A DNA stretch of 64,000 nucleotides from Symsagittifera roscoffensis (GCF_963678635.1 NC_087062.1:61111584-61175583), one strand, 5' to 3'. Numbered from the stretch's first letter, positions 21,481-34,679 are shown. Translations and numbers: made by a program. The notes: a model not told the origin generated them from the letters alone.

Positions 21481-24122
21481 AGAAGAAAACTGAAACTTAT
21501 GCCTTCAAGCGTGATCGATTTTTCTATCCTACGTAGCTGATAACGGCAAAGAAAATGGCTGACACAGTTTGAGCTAGCTGTGTAAAACTCATTAGGGCAA
21601 ATCAGCGTCTCCAATTCAAAGTAACAAATGACTGTACGCAGGGTAAACTACTGAGCAGTCACCTTTGTGGTTTTCAATAAAAGCGACAGTCTAGTTTGAA
21701 AAGTTTGAAAAAGTAATCATTATAAATCTCATTTGCTGAAAGAATGTTCCGTATTGTTCCAGTTGGTTCTTTTTTTTCCAACCTAATTTTCAATTACTAT
21801 CTGACTCAATCAGATTAAGCTTCTTATTTGCGTTCCAGGAGTCCTAAAGGCAATGGGAGGTCTTGATTCCTTGATTTTCCAAACCACACTTCTTTTTTTA
21901 CATTTTCGGTCCATAGTGGACTTCATTTTTTGTTGTCGTGTGAGGTTAAATTACCTTGAAGGTCTGACCACTTTTCTGATTTGCTAAATCTGCTTTTTTT
22001 TGCTTTTTTTCCTTTTTTCTCATTCGCTTCATTGAGAATGCTAATGTGAATCCTGGGAAGTAATTACTTCTGTTTCTTCCTCTAATGGAGTTTAGTTTTG
22101 TAAAACTTCTCGGATTGGGTCTTTTTCACTAGTGATGACCAGAAGTGTAAATTCAGTTGCTTCAAATAGCCTTCTCTGAGCAGCTTACTTGAGTTATTTC
22201 ATATGCTTCCTTTAATTTGTTTTTGCAGTCTTTATTGGCTCCCTCTAATATGATTTTCACTTGTCTCTATTTATTTTGTTTTCTTTTATGAGTTCACTCT
22301 ATTTTTCATTTGTTCTCTTTTATGAAGTCCTTTAATGGTATTTTGTTTCTTCTAATGGTGTTTTGGGAAAAAATTTTATCATATGAAATGAGCTCGTTAA
22401 AAAAATTGGATCCAGGAAATTGAAAGCTTATTTGTTAAGTAAGTAGGTTTTATAAGAAAAACGTAGGTAAATGACGTGGTAAAAGTTATGAGCTAAATTT
22501 GAAAGTAAAATCGTAAAAAAACGTAAATTGAAAAATTTGCAAAATCATTAAATGTTAACGAAATAACGGCTGCAAATAAAACTTAAAACGTTTTCAAAAG
22601 ATGGGCGAGTTGGGTGTTTTTTAATTTGAGTCAAGGAATTTCTTTTTTTTGATACTCTAATCTAGACTTCACTTGATGTGCTCTGCGTTTCAATTTTCGA
22701 TACACATTAAAAATTAACGGTTATTTCGAAATGATTAACTGATCGAGCCGTGGTAAAATGTATTGTTTTATTGCAGGGATTATCACCGTTGTGGGAGAAG
22801 GGGGTGCAACGCTGTTTTAGTGTTTGATATGCTCCATGAAAGCAAACTATTCAATTATTATGGAGAGCGTGATAGCAAATGCGAGCGTAAACAATTGAAA
22901 AAACCAGGTGCTGTCAAGTAATTTTAACATGAAAGAAAATATGTCTCAGGTGCCAGCTACCGAAAAAATGAAACTGCAGGTCATCTGATAACATTCTTGA
23001 AAATGAGCTTTAAGCATTATTTCTGGGCTGCTCAAAATCCAGGAGAGTGCCCAAAAGAACTTTAAGGACGGAGACGCGCCGAGATTTTGTCAAAATCCAA
23101 AAAGTTTTTTGTTATGAAAAAAGAAAATAATTTCTTTATGACCCATGAGTTTTTCTCAAAGATAACCCCTGTGGTGTGTGCTGTCTCTGCTTTTGTGGGA
23201 TTCGTATCTTGTGTCGATTGCTGCAATAAAAATATTATGCCACCGTTCATAATTTTGCGTTAATTGCCTATTTCCGGTCTAAGTGGGTGTTTTTTCAAGT
23301 GCTAATGACTTCCGGTCCAACCGCCGGATTTGGTTCAAATTATAACACAAGATGTATCTTGCCATTACTTATCATCCCTCCAAGTTTCAGCTCCCTGTGA
23401 TCATTGGAGGCCGAGAAACGACTTCCGGAAGTTAGGGGTGATGTTTTGATTACTAATCAGCTGGTCCTCCGTATATCCGATTATTCAACAAACCTTTTAA
23501 GCTTCCAAGATAATTGTTAGGTAGATGTTTCCTTGATATTTTCTAATGTTTTACAAAAAGCTACCAAGTTTTTATCTTACTTGGCCTGGTTATTGGCATA
23601 GGTCCACTTGGCTCAGCTCTCAATAAATGGATCGCATCTTCATCTTTCAGTGTATCAGAAAGTTCCTACCTACGCTTGGCAGAAAACGACAAAAAAGTCT
23701 TCCTGGTTGCCTGATAGCATTAAGTTTTCAATCTGATATCCCCTTATTAGATCGCCAAATGTTTTGATTTCTCCTGTCGATTTTGCAAAAATTGATGTTT
23801 GAAAAATTCGATGAACGTAGTGAAAGTTCTTATGGAGGTCTTAATTATTTGTTTGTTTTTTTTTAAACCAAAGTTTAAGTTTAATAGGCTCAAGATTCAA
23901 TTTTTGGGGTTTGAGTTTTGATGTCGTGTTGAGATCAGTTCAATTATCTCAAGTGGAGTTATAAACACACCTATTGAACAGCAAAACGCAATGATTTGAA
24001 GAAAAAAAACGTGACCAATTTCTCGTTTTATCGAGAGAACGAGAAATGAATGCTTAGAGATTAGTTGGTTGCTTCAAATCTTGAACCTTCTTGCTGCGTG
24101 CAAAAAAAATATCCACAAAATA
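21481..24122. other. AT-rich DNA without a recognisable gene
   Basis: No open frame above about 60 codons reads like protein. 21770-22380 is pyrimidine-rich (runs of ttttcctttttt and cttctaatgg). I see no repeat-family ends until the MITE at 24131. Confidence 0.5.
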
Positions 24123-24130
24123 TTCACAAA

Positions 24131-24543
24131 CAGGCGCGGATCTGGAAATTTCTCGAGGGAGGGGGGGGGGGGGGGCGGATTTTCAAAACAAATTTGCAAA
24201 TTTTGTCGACCTTTTTTTAGGTCAACCAAATTGATTTTCTGAGCTCTCCCAGATCACTAAAAAAACCTTAATTTGACAAAAAAAACTTGTGGAAAAACAG
24301 GCCAAAAAAAGCATTTTTATGCACTTTTTGGAAAATTTTGACCAAAAAATCGCGTTTTTTCGACACGCGCTCCCCCCTCAAAATTAGTATAGATTGGCGC
24401 CAAATACGCCTTTAGAAACTTTTTAAGATCAGTTGGCCGAAAATGGATATCTCAAAATGGTACAAAGAGGAGACGCTTTGGGTCGGCAGAGGGTCCAATC
24501 CCAGAGGGGGGGCGTCTGCCCCCCCCCCCTATATCCGCTGCTG
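24131..24543 (+). mobile_element. hAT-like MITE (caggcgcggatct family)
   Basis: 413 bp. The left end is caggcgcggatctgg with a long G run, and the right end is a C run followed by tatatccgctgctg, which are inverted imperfect repeats (GCGGAT and ATCCGC). The flanks are ttcacaaa (24123-24130) and ttcacaac (24544-24551), a 7/8 match fitting an 8-bp hAT target duplication. No protein is encoded. The internal sequence matches 28370-28757. Confidence 0.75.
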
Positions 24544-24579
24544 TTCACAACAGAATAAACAGCTCAACTGATTCAGTTT

Positions 24580-25229
24580 ATGATGGAAAATAATATAAAA
24601 CAGAATAATAAATCAGATGGTCTTATTTCAACCCTGGAAAAGATAACTGATCCTAATACTCGATCTTTATTTGAATACATTCTACAGCTAATTTCTACAG
24701 CAAACAAAATTATTACAAGATTAAAAAATAAAGTTACGGACCTGGAGGCGAGGGTGAGTGTCCAAGAGCGCTACGCGCCGAAGAGTTGCGGGATAGTGGA
24801 AAGTCTTCCCGTGGTAGACGGCAAAGCTTTGTATTTGTCCCAACAGGTATACAACTTTTTAGGAGATTTTCTGAATTATGATACGACACCAAGCAATTTT
24901 AAGGTTTGTCATTTTCTGCGACCTGGGCGCGACCTTAAAATCCCCTCGCAGTTATCATAATAAAACTGATATATTTTGATGAAAAAAAAAACAAGGTGAA
25001 CTCGAGAAGGAGTTGGCTGGTTAGTTCAAAAAAGCCGATTATTGGATATCCGTTTTATTTTAAAAATAGACTTCCACCAATTGATCGAGATATGCAAAAA
25101 TATACCGACTCTCTGGGAATGATAACAACAGCATCAAATTGTCAGTTGAACTTTTACGAAAAAAAAACAGATGAAGGAAAATACCTCACAGTGAAAGTTA
25201 ACTCGAGAAAATCAGTGGATGATATTTAA
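24580..25229 (+). pseudogene. Non-LTR retrotransposon ORF1 relic
   Basis: An open frame 24580-24960 (126 codons) has a predicted coiled-coil stretch (RLKNKVTDLEARVSVQERYA), the usual opening of LINE ORF1 proteins that bind the element RNA. After a frame change, 24996-25229 continues with a basic C-terminal-like domain (RLPPIDRDMQKYTDSLGM). The order coiled coil then RNA-binding domain, and the RT relic 300 bp downstream on the same strand, support the call. The frame break means the protein is not made intact. Confidence 0.6.
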
Positions 25230-25499
25230 GGGAAAGCTGTCAGACGACAAAACAAAAAAACCGTGGCAAATTCGAATCAAAGTGTGGTACAGAATCATGG
25301 TATTTTTTCCAAGAAGACAGAGTATGAAATGAGGAATTCTTTAAAAAACCGAGGAACAAAAACACGGCTACGCTAATTACAAAATTCTTGCCCAGAAACT
25401 GCAAATTTTAGGCTTCCGGGAGAAATTTCGTAGTTTGTTGAAAAACTATTTTGAAAAAAAAAAACAGTTTAATCAAAATTGCTCAATAATTTTATCATA

Positions 25500-25870
25500 A
25501 GAAAAGCTCATCGTGCAATATGTCACAAGGCGCAGTTTTAGGAAATTTTCTGTTTCAAATTTATATAAATAATCTATCGCATTACTTACATTACAGTAAA
25601 GTTTTACTTTTAGCGGACGATACAATCATGATAGATAGCGGCCCACAAACATTCAAAAAACATATTGAGTGCCAGTGGTTTCATACGGACTGCTAGCCTA
25701 TAAATGCAACTCAAAACAAAAAATATTGATAACTCAAAAAACGCTGCTGATTATGACATTGATTATGACATTGATTCTGTTCATGACATCTTCTTGAACT
25801 AAATTGTAATAGAAACTGTTATTCAGATATTGGATATATCATCTATCAGTTTTCTGAAAAAAAAACACTG
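25500..25870 (+). pseudogene. Non-LTR reverse transcriptase fragment
   Basis: One frame reads SQGAVLGNFLFQIYINNL at about 25520-25580, equivalent to the PQGSVLGPLLF motif of non-LTR RTs. LLLADDTIMID follows at 25608-25640 with an intact ADD catalytic box. The frame stops soon after. Most of the RT and the endonuclease are missing, so this is a heavily deleted 3' part of the element whose ORF1 relic lies just upstream. Confidence 0.7.
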
Positions 25871-27513
25871 TGATCAAAATGTTTTCTCTTTAGTCGAGTG
25901 AGGGACTGAATAATTTCTTTTGCAAAATGAAGAATAACAGAAAAGTTGGTTGAAAGTAAAACACTCAAATGCTACTTGTTGGGCTGCGCAGCCCGTATAG
26001 CTAAATTCCCTGATACATGTTTAAATCTGATTTTGAAATTCTCTCTCGTGTGTATCGAACTTAATAACAATTATCAAAAAAAAGTGTCAATCGTGCAAAT
26101 GTTTATATTTCGAATTTCAAAATTGGAGTTTTTTAAAACATGTTTTTTACTTTCTATATGTCAATAGCTCCTTTCTAACTGTCTTTTAGTTATGTTAATT
26201 TTTTTTATCGACGAATCACTAGGATCTCTTGCTGGACCTAGAATCAGCCCAGACACGGTTAAAACTACTATGGACAAAGATGGTTGTAAAACGACTATGG
26301 ACAAAGATGGTTGTATACCCCGATCAAATTGTTGTTTATCAACGAGGTTGAGTCAGGAGTTTTGGCCTGTGAAAAAACCTTTTCTTTAAAACTGCGCAAA
26401 AACTGATCAAAAGCGCAAACTTACATCACACTGATCACAAGTTTGATATGCATATATTAGGACGTAAAAGAGCGAGGTACTAGTGTTACTTGTGATCTAG
26501 TGATATTTGTGAACAATAAGTGTTAACGAAATAGGTCAGAGGTGATGAGGCCATTTTCAATCAATTAAGAAATCCTTAGAGCCAAATTTCAAGATCTTTT
26601 GTTAATTGTCTATTTTGTTTCGAATCAAAAATGATCTTAACAAAGATAACTGGTTGTTAGTTATTATTATAATTGATTATTATCCATGGAGCTTCATGCC
26701 TCACTAAGGGAATGAAAAGGGAAAAAGTTCTACCCAATTTTTCTCGACAACGAGAAAATTTTTGTGACATTTTTAGATTTCATTTGAGCGACAATAAAAA
26801 AATTTAAAAATTATCTTCATTTGACCTATTAATTAGGGTATCTGAATTCGCGGGGAAAAGTAAAAAAAAACTTAAGCACAATTGAAGACAAAGCTCTTCC
26901 CCTATTTTAGTGGTAAGAAGAAAACGAGACGAGTTCTTACCTTGTATTTAACCCTAAAAGACCAGAAGAATCGTTGACTGAATCTCAAAAACTTAAAATC
27001 AAACTTTAAAAGGGTGGAAAGTCTTTGGTGTGGTGGAGAGAGGCCGTCAGCAGTCGCGTATTTTTTTTCACAAAATTCAGGAACCAGAGAGAAAATGCGG
27101 TACGGGGTCGTAAGTTATGACATATTATAGTCCTTTTGGAGTAGATTTGCACTGCCGCAACTGATTCTGAAAAAAAGGTTTCGAGAAAAATAAGTTTCAA
27201 TAAATTTATTTCACTGATTGTTTTTCTATTTTGAGCTATGTATTTGCTATTATTACATTTTCGAAAAAAAAGTTATAAATAACGATATTGTTGTTTTATA
27301 TTTTATATAACTGTTCGGGCAATTTTTAGAAATCAATTTCGCAACCCGTCTCTCACCAATCTAAATAAGAGAGAGCAAGCAAAATCTTTAAACTTTTTTT
27401 CATCTTTTGGTTTCTGAAAAATTGATCCATATTGGTAACTGTATGGTCACAGCTCTCTGTGCATAGCAAGCCGGCTTCTTCTTTTTTTATTATTAGTTAC
27501 TTCTCGAACTTAC
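25871..27513. other. Mostly featureless intron sequence
   Basis: No gene is seen. 26261-26314 is a two-copy tandem repeat of 27 bp (aaaacgactatggacaaaga and following). Confidence 0.5.
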
Positions 27514-27810
27514 CGAGTACAATTCCCACTGCAATCCAATCGTGGTCATTCCGCTACCAAGGACTCCGATTTTGAAGAGGGAAATTGAGTCCCAAACTGC
27601 AACATACTTCATCAAAGTGGCACTCGATGACTCAGGCAGATGATTTGCTGTAATGTAGCAGAAGTAGTTAAACAGAAAACCAAGTATCATGAAACAGAGG
27701 CCGAGTACATCAAATATATTAGTTGCTATACCCAAAAAAATCCAGTTAACGTCCGGGGATGATTGGTCTAATGTATCATTTTGAGATATTATTTCCTGCA
27801 AAACCGACAT
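27514..27810 (-). CDS. Rhodopsin-class GPCR, exon 1 (N-terminus, TM1, TM2)
   Basis: The exon has an ATG at 27810 and 99 codons, then a strong 5' splice site TCG|GTAAGT at 27514, ending in phase 0. It encodes a short extracellular N-terminus with a possible glycosylation site (N11-D-T), TM1 about 23-54 with the conserved asparagine N48, and TM2 about 64-92 with the conserved aspartate D74 (AVWDS). W95 is in the first extracellular loop. It stops exactly where the exon at 10082 resumes (next residues ELLCKLYG with the TM3 cysteine), and both sides are phase 0. Joined, they make a complete seven-helix receptor of ordinary length. The join is inferred; no transcript is available. Confidence 0.8.
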
Positions 27811-28369
27811 TTTTGATCAACTTTTAGATTTTTAACGAAATTAATACCAGCTATAAGGGCAAAATAAACAATTTTCTGCAGAACTGATTTATAAGTCCAT
27901 AGAGACAAACTGTTTTTAACGCTGGGGCAAATTATTCAACAATAGGTCTAAATTCGGTCAATAATTTGAATTTCCTTTTTCAAATTCAGTCAAATTCAGT
28001 CAATAAGTCCGCTATGCTGTTGCTCCTCTTTGTTACCGGTCAAAATAAACAAAAGAAATCAAATCGATGGAATTTAAAAGGGGGAACAAGTAATAATTTC
28101 AAAAAAAGAAGTATAAAAAGGAGGATGATAATTTCGATAATTATGTATGAAGCATTGATAATTTGGTATTTTTGCGAATAAATATTGAAATTTTGAATTG
28201 TCAGTTACTTTTCACGCCATGTTTATAGCGCCAGAAGTATTAATGGCCCTTTTGCACTTCCCACCACATTCGAATATCAGGCTTGAAAAACTATTTCAAC
28301 GTTGTCATAATGCAATGAAAATTGGCGTGGTGCACAAAGTAGCTATTGTGAACGGATTTGTTCTTCATA

Positions 28370-28757
28370 CAGGGGCGGATCTAGGATTTTCTCGAGGGGC
28401 GGATTTTCAAAAAATTTCGAAAATTTTGTCGACCCTTATTTTTAGGTCGACCAGATTGATTTTTTGAGCTCTCCTAAATCACTCTTAAGACCCCATTTTG
28501 ACCAAATTTTTTCGCGCCGCACAGGCCAAAAAAGCGTTTTTAGGCACTTTTTGGAAAGTTTTGATCAAAAAGTCGCGTTGTCTGGGCGCGCGGTCCCCCC
28601 TTAAAATTAGTATATTTTGGCGCCTTTAGAAAAATTTTAGTCAGCCAAAAAAGGATATCTCAAAATAGTACAAAGGGGGACCCTTTGGGTCGGCAGGGGG
28701 TCGAATCCGTGAAGGAGGGCGTCCGCAACCCCCCTTCCTGCTCTAAATCCGCTGGTG
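28370..28757 (+). mobile_element. hAT-like MITE, second copy
   Basis: It starts caggggcggatctagg and ends ctaaatccgctggtg, and shares internal landmarks with 24131-24543 (ttttgtcgacc, tttttgagctctcc, aaaagtcgcgtt, ggtcggcaggggg). I find no clear target duplication. It lies about 560 bp upstream of GPCR exon 1. Confidence 0.7.
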
Positions 28758-30040
28758 ATCGATGAAAAATTTTTGAAAAAAAAATCATTTTATAGCAACT
28801 AAATCTGTAAAAAATGAATAATCAAAAAATTTCTCTGTAGTAGGCTAAAATTATGACAACAGCAATGGTTTTAGTTGTCATCAAATCGATAAAACTTCCA
28901 CTTGATAAATCTTGAAAACTAATTTTCCCTAAAAAAACCTAATCCTGTCAGATAAAGGTACATTTATAGACCAAATGTTTATTAATCATTTAATGCTACA
29001 ATCACTTGAATATTAGTGACAGCTACGGTATCTGTGAAGCTTCTTTATTTTTATAGATAAATACGGTTTCTTGTTAGACAACTAAGCATTACGTCGATAA
29101 CGCAGCTTGGATGGAATTTGGGCAAACTAACTTGTAGGTACTTTCATCACGGTTTCCCCAATGAAAACGATCAGATCTGTATAAAAATTGTTAAAAATTG
29201 ACGCATTTATTTGTTCTGATTCTTGGATGATGATGATCGGTAACGTTCTGATGAAGTCTGACGATTGGGCACATAATTTTTGGCCAGTGTAGAAGAAACT
29301 TAATTTGGTAGGGAATTAAGAAACCGAAATCTCTTAAATACAAATAATGGGTGCCGGATTTACTTAACTTAATTTATGAAACTTCTCAGAGAGAACAAAA
29401 AAGGTACAATATTTGACTTTGGAAGCATTATAATATTTGATTGTAAGGATTCGTTAGCGAGTATCTTGTTTCCTTAATTTAAAAATTGTTAGTGGGTCTG
29501 TTGTTTCCGCAATTCATAGCTCTTCAAATGAATTATAATTTGAAACTCTGAGGCTGAATTATATTTTAACTCTAAAACCTGCTCTCATTATTTTTATGAA
29601 GTTCCCCATTACAAATGGATTTATTTGAGATCAACTGCATTCCACAATTTTCAACAAGAGAACAAAAAAGCCAATATATCATAAAAGAAGCAAACCATGG
29701 TAAAAAAAATTGGTCGGCTTTTTTCTGTTACACGACCCAAGGGAGGATTTATGATTTTAAGGAGAGAAGGGGTTTCAAAAAAAATTGTTTGTAGAATAAT
29801 CACTTTGATTTTTCCGCGGGCTCTCCTTAAACAAAAAAGATTCAAAATTTAAAAAAACTGCCTCGCCGTCAATTCCTAGAGCCCAAATTGACCCCAGAGA
29901 CCAATTTGTAAAGTATTAGCAGGCAACGCGTTATTTGGGAGCATGCTTTTCTTATCACTCCGTCCTCTCCGAAAGTACGAATAAAATACGAGGTTGGTTG
30001 ATTTGCCCCAAATGTGACTGAAACAAAATTCATTGCGCAT
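28758..30040. other. Intergenic AT-rich DNA
   Basis: No gene is seen. 29740-29830 (aggggtttcaaaaaaaattg, gggctctcctt) may be a very decayed copy of the caggggcggat MITE. Confidence 0.4.
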
Positions 30041-30049
30041 TGCCTACAG

Positions 30050-31510
30050 AAAGTTGGAAAAGTGTCATTGAACTCAAAGAAACCGAAACAAAACTCAAAC
30101 TCCGAGGTTTATAGAGAAAAAAATAATTAGGGCGGCTTGTTTATTTTCCAAAACCACCTGCGATACAGCTCAAGTATATCAGGGTAAGCTAGCCGACAGA
30201 CAAAGAGATGAAAGCCATTAAGTAGAAAAATGATTCAGCAAACATGAAGAAATATTGCCGGTGTCAGGACAAATGATGCCATACCAAAAACTCCCATGAC
30301 AAAAGATACCGTACCAAAAAAAAAATCCCATATACTAAAACTACCCATACTATCAGATCTCAGGTCGATTAAAACATGCCATGAATTATGAACCAAAGAC
30401 AAAAAATTACGACCAATTTATGATCAAAGTGAGATCAAAAACAAATGTAAATTAAAGATGTTTCAAATAGGTTTGCACTATTAATGAACAACGCAAATCT
30501 CAAGATAACCAAATTCAAATGGACTAATGTTTAGATTAACATACTGCTAGCATATGTTATTAAAGTAAAGCAGCTTATTTAAAAAGTTATTTATTCTGCA
30601 TTTGTTATCTCATTTTTAGCTCTTCGGATAGTCAAAAATGAATTCTTTTATTTCGGGAACCTCACAAAAAGCCTAGCACTTATTATGATTGACGGCCATG
30701 AAAGTAAAAAAAAACGCGATACAAAGACACATTACACTGGCACTGCAGCAAACTTATACTTCGAGTTTCATAGAAAAAAAAAAACATTTTGCGCTCGTAG
30801 AACTTCCAAAAATTTTTAAATGATTTTGCATTCTTATAATGAAACTAATTCATTGATTGCAAACCACTTGGCATGAAGCACAAGTATATCTCGATGAGCT
30901 AGCCAACAGACAAATAGAAGATAGCCACAAAGTTGAAAATTTTTTCAGCAAAAATGAACAAATACAATTGCCGGTGTCAGAAGGAAAGATACCAAGCCAA
31001 AAATTCCCATGACAAAAGGCACCGTACCAAAATATCCCATAAACTAAAACTACCCATAACATCATATTCCATGTCGATTAAAAACATCCCATGAATTATG
31101 AACCAAAGACCAATAATTACGACCAATTTATGATCAAAGTGAGATCAATACAAATCTAGACTAAAGATGTTTCAATTAGGTTTTCGCTATTAATGAACAA
31201 CACAAATCTAAGATAACCAAATCAAATTAGGCTAATGTTTAGTTTGTCATACTGCTAGCATGTGTTTAAGCTAGCGTTAATTTGTTATTAAAACAAAACA
31301 GCTTATTTTGGTATATATTCTGCATCAGGTATATACCTAAAGGTAATTACTCTGCATTCGATATCTCACTTTTTAGCTCCTCGAATAGTCAAAAAAAATG
31401 TTTTTTTTTGGGTAACCTCACAAAAAAGCCTAACACTTATACATTTATTTGTCTGACAGCATGATGCTCAAAAGAAGTGCGACTCAAAGACAATATTTAA
31501 CTGGCGCTGC
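30050..31510. repeat. Diverged tandem duplication, period about 709 bp
   Basis: Two units, about 30050-30770 and 30771-31510, align through the motifs agctagccgacagacaaa/agctagccaacagacaaa, attgccggtgtcag, actaaaactacccata, attaatgaacaac and agataaccaaat. The offset is about 709 bp with small indels and an extra segment near the end. No coding sequence is recognised in either unit. Confidence 0.8.
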
Positions 31511-31689
31511 AGCAAATTGTGATCATGAAAGTGCCTGAAAACTTTTTTTATATGTGGAGGCCATATAATTTTTAAGATAAATGAGTATAGTCTTGAACTC
31601 AACGCACGACGCTCAAAAGCTCAAAAACTTATTCATTAAATGAACAAAACAGTCAAGAGTTAACTTAATCCAGTAAACATTCAGGCCAT

Positions 31690-32450
31690 CACAGCTAGTT
31701 TCAATTGGTGCAGGACGACAAGGCAATCCAACTGTCCTTGCCGTCCGGGCCGCCGATCATGCGAACTCTAAACAGAGTTAAACAAACAACATCCCTGCCC
31801 TTTTTTGCTATAGTTGACCGTCATTTCAAAATACCAGATCGTTTTCAGCTATTTTGTTTTTTCATTAACAGAAAACAAGATACGCAACTCATATTGATTT
31901 TTGGCGATATTGACAACCTCAACGCACTAAATTTGTACAAAAAGACTTGGCTTGAACAATGTACATTTAAAATTTGACCCAGTAAGTTTTAACAGCTTTA
32001 CACTGTACACGTCAAGATTGATGGGTTTCATCCACACTAACTTGACGCCTTTCTCACCAATAAACGCTTATCAGCGTATAACAGATTCCTATTCGAAATG
32101 AAATTTTTTATCGGTGACGCTAACCCGAAAAGATTTTTGAATGAATTCGAAATTGCAGCATTGAAGACTTTTGCGTCTCATTATCAATATCATTTTAAAG
32201 GATGTTGTTTTCACCACTGTCAGAGCTTTATGCGAAAAATATCCGAGCTGGGCCTTAATAAGATTTACGAATCAAAAAAGCGAGCTAGTCTTAACGCTGA
32301 ATTTGATTCCTGCCTTTTGTTTTGTACCGGAGTCAAGCTTGAAACAGTTTGACTTAGTAATTGAGGAAAATGCAATGTGGCGACCAAACTGGATATGTCA
32401 CGAAACCATCTCGAAACACTTAACGAACTCATGACCTATTTTCAAAAAAC
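31690..32450 (+). pseudogene. MULE-type (FLYWCH-associated) transposase relic
   Basis: One frame (31705-32352) with several stops carries in order PSGPPIMRTLNRVKQ, a segment before and including LILIFGDIDNLNALN, KTWLEQCTF (the TWFMDGTFK position of MULE transposases), QLYTVH, then NEFEIAALKTF and FKGCCFHHCQSFMRKISELGL (the DFE and KGC.FH..q...k motifs). It then shifts near 32290 to a frame giving IPAFCFVPESSLKQF. Both catalytic Asp positions are lost (D to Q in the first motif, D to E in the second). MULE transposases excise and insert DNA elements. I see no terminal repeats, so this is an isolated domain fragment. Confidence 0.75.
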
Positions 32451-32459
32451 CGACATAAA

Positions 32460-34679
32460 AAAGGATATGATTTGATAGAAAACTCTCTTTCCTATTTTTT
32501 ATGCAACTATTATCAAAATGCTGTGGGTGGTCTATCCTGAGCCACAAACGCAGTTGCAGTGTGGCGTATAGGTGTTACCGATTTGGATTTGCTTCAAGGC
32601 AGCCACCCTTCAAAATAAACGTTTCTTGAGAAAATTCACCTAGATTCCTTTTATAAAAAACTCGATATCTTGAAGGCTTCCAGCGTTAGCATCACCTGAT
32701 ACCGGACAAACTACCATGATCTGAGTAAAAAAAGTTCCCCAGATAACTAGTTCATACAAAGAATCTCACAATTTATTTTATATTCAATCACGTTCTTATC
32801 ACTTGCTCGTTTAACTTAAAGTTTATGCCTGTTTTGTCTTCAAATAAAAATTGCTTGCAATATTGCAATGTAGCAATTAGAAAAAAAATGATAAAGAAAA
32901 AAAAGTAAATTCAGAAAAACAATCGAGAAACACCTTAGCTTCGAACCATTTGCGATGCAATTCTCGAAAAAATAATCAAAATAACTAGGAAAAGTAGAAA
33001 AAAACAAGATCTCCTCTAGAAACTAAAACAAATTAATACAATAGAATGTAAAAAGTACTAGTGGATAACTTGGCAGTTGGTAAAAAATCAAAAAATGTCT
33101 GAGCAGAAACCCTTAAAGCCGAAAAAAATTCGGAAAAAAATACGAACTATAAAAATGTACTCCTCACCACCCTCAAAACGCACACACGCGCACAAATAGT
33201 TTTCGCAGAACAATTTTTCGCGTAACAAATCATGCAATATGGGGCCACTAAACTGATGTAAAATTTGCCGAAACCGATTAAACCAAAAAAAAAGATAAAT
33301 AAAAAAAAGAAATTTTAACAAACCGAGTTGGTAAAACTACAACCAACATTAAAAAAAAAATTTCGATTAGACCATTTAATTGAATTACTATTTTCCTCAA
33401 AACATCTCTGTTGCATCAGAAAGACCAAGTGGATGAATGAGTCCAGGATCCAGAAGATGAGTCCTGTGCCTAAAGTTATTTACGGGATTGAACAGTCTAG
33501 TAACCGATAGCAATACCCTTGCAATCGCAAGGTTAATAAGTTTACAGTTTTTTTTTCTGAGCTGCTACTAACCAAACAGTATGTGCGTAGACACTCCTTG
33601 AGCCGAAAAAAAACAAAAATCCATAATAAAATGTTGTCAACAAAAATTTCAGCGATTAGTTTTTAAAACATTAGAACTTTTGCCAGTGCCCCAAACATTG
33701 GGAAAAACTGGTCATAACAAGTTGTAAAAGTAAGCTTTCAACAACCTTCTGCATCGATTAAACCAATAATACTAGATTTGGAAGGATAAAATCGAGAAAA
33801 GTTCAAGAAAAACGATCAACAAATCAGAAAATTGACATTTCCGAGAATCATTTGTTCAAAAAAAGTTTAAGGTTCACCCAACCTGTGTTTTCCATTGTGC
33901 CCAAAAACCCAGGTTTGGCAGAATAGTTCTCGTGAAAAATCAAAAATTTCAAAAAACTGTTAAAAAAATCTCAAAATTAACTATTAGGTGGGCCATAATT
34001 TTACGTGTAAAAATTTTTTGACGTAGCCGCTCATAAAGGGGAGCTTCTCAAATCATCACTATTCAAGGAAAAATTTCAAAATCGTTGGGTTAGTTTTTGA
34101 GAAGATGAAACAAAAAACCAAAAATATCCTTCAAATAGTCTCCGCTCAGACTTTTTCGAAGGCTGCAGTCACAGGGATAAAAAACACCTGAGAAGTTTGC
34201 AAGCAAACAAGGGTGTAAAACATCTTTCTATGAACACCCCTTTTTTTAAAAATCGCAAGAGAATTTTTTGAGAATCCCTCACATTTTCATGAAACTTTTT
34301 TTATCAATCAAGATATCTAGGCAAATTTGCCAAGCAAGACATTTTAAATTCAAATTAGCAAATGAACAAAACTCACGAAGCGGAAGCAAGGCCGACAACC
34401 CAGACACCAGTTGAGCCGAAAAACACTAATTTTGTATGAAAAATTTTAAAAGTTTTAAAACCCCCTTGAAAATTATACGCAGCAACTAGTACTCATCTAG
34501 TACTAAAAGTTGAATTTTAAGGAAATTGAGCATGTCAGCTGATTGAGCAAATGATTCGACTGACTGTGGTAAACTATTTGTTAAACCAAAAAAGTCTATA
34601 TTCCGATATGATTACGCCTGCTAATCGCAAATAAGAGCAAACTTTTTTGAAACTCAAAATGTGAAATTCTCACTCAGCA
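32460..34679. other. AT-rich DNA without a gene
   Basis: No convincing frame. 34080-34160 has weak similarity to the minisatellite found at 35.0-35.4 and 53.6-55.3 kb. Confidence 0.45.

Larger units (their letters stand above)
10083..27513 (-). other. Inferred 17.4-kb GPCR intron
   Basis: It is bounded by GTAAGT (minus strand, at 27513) and ttttag (at 10083). It contains the right duplication copy, the complete G1 element, the decayed coding relic at 20.4-21.5 kb, a hAT-like MITE and a non-LTR relic. G1 lies on the same strand as the host gene. Confidence 0.6.
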
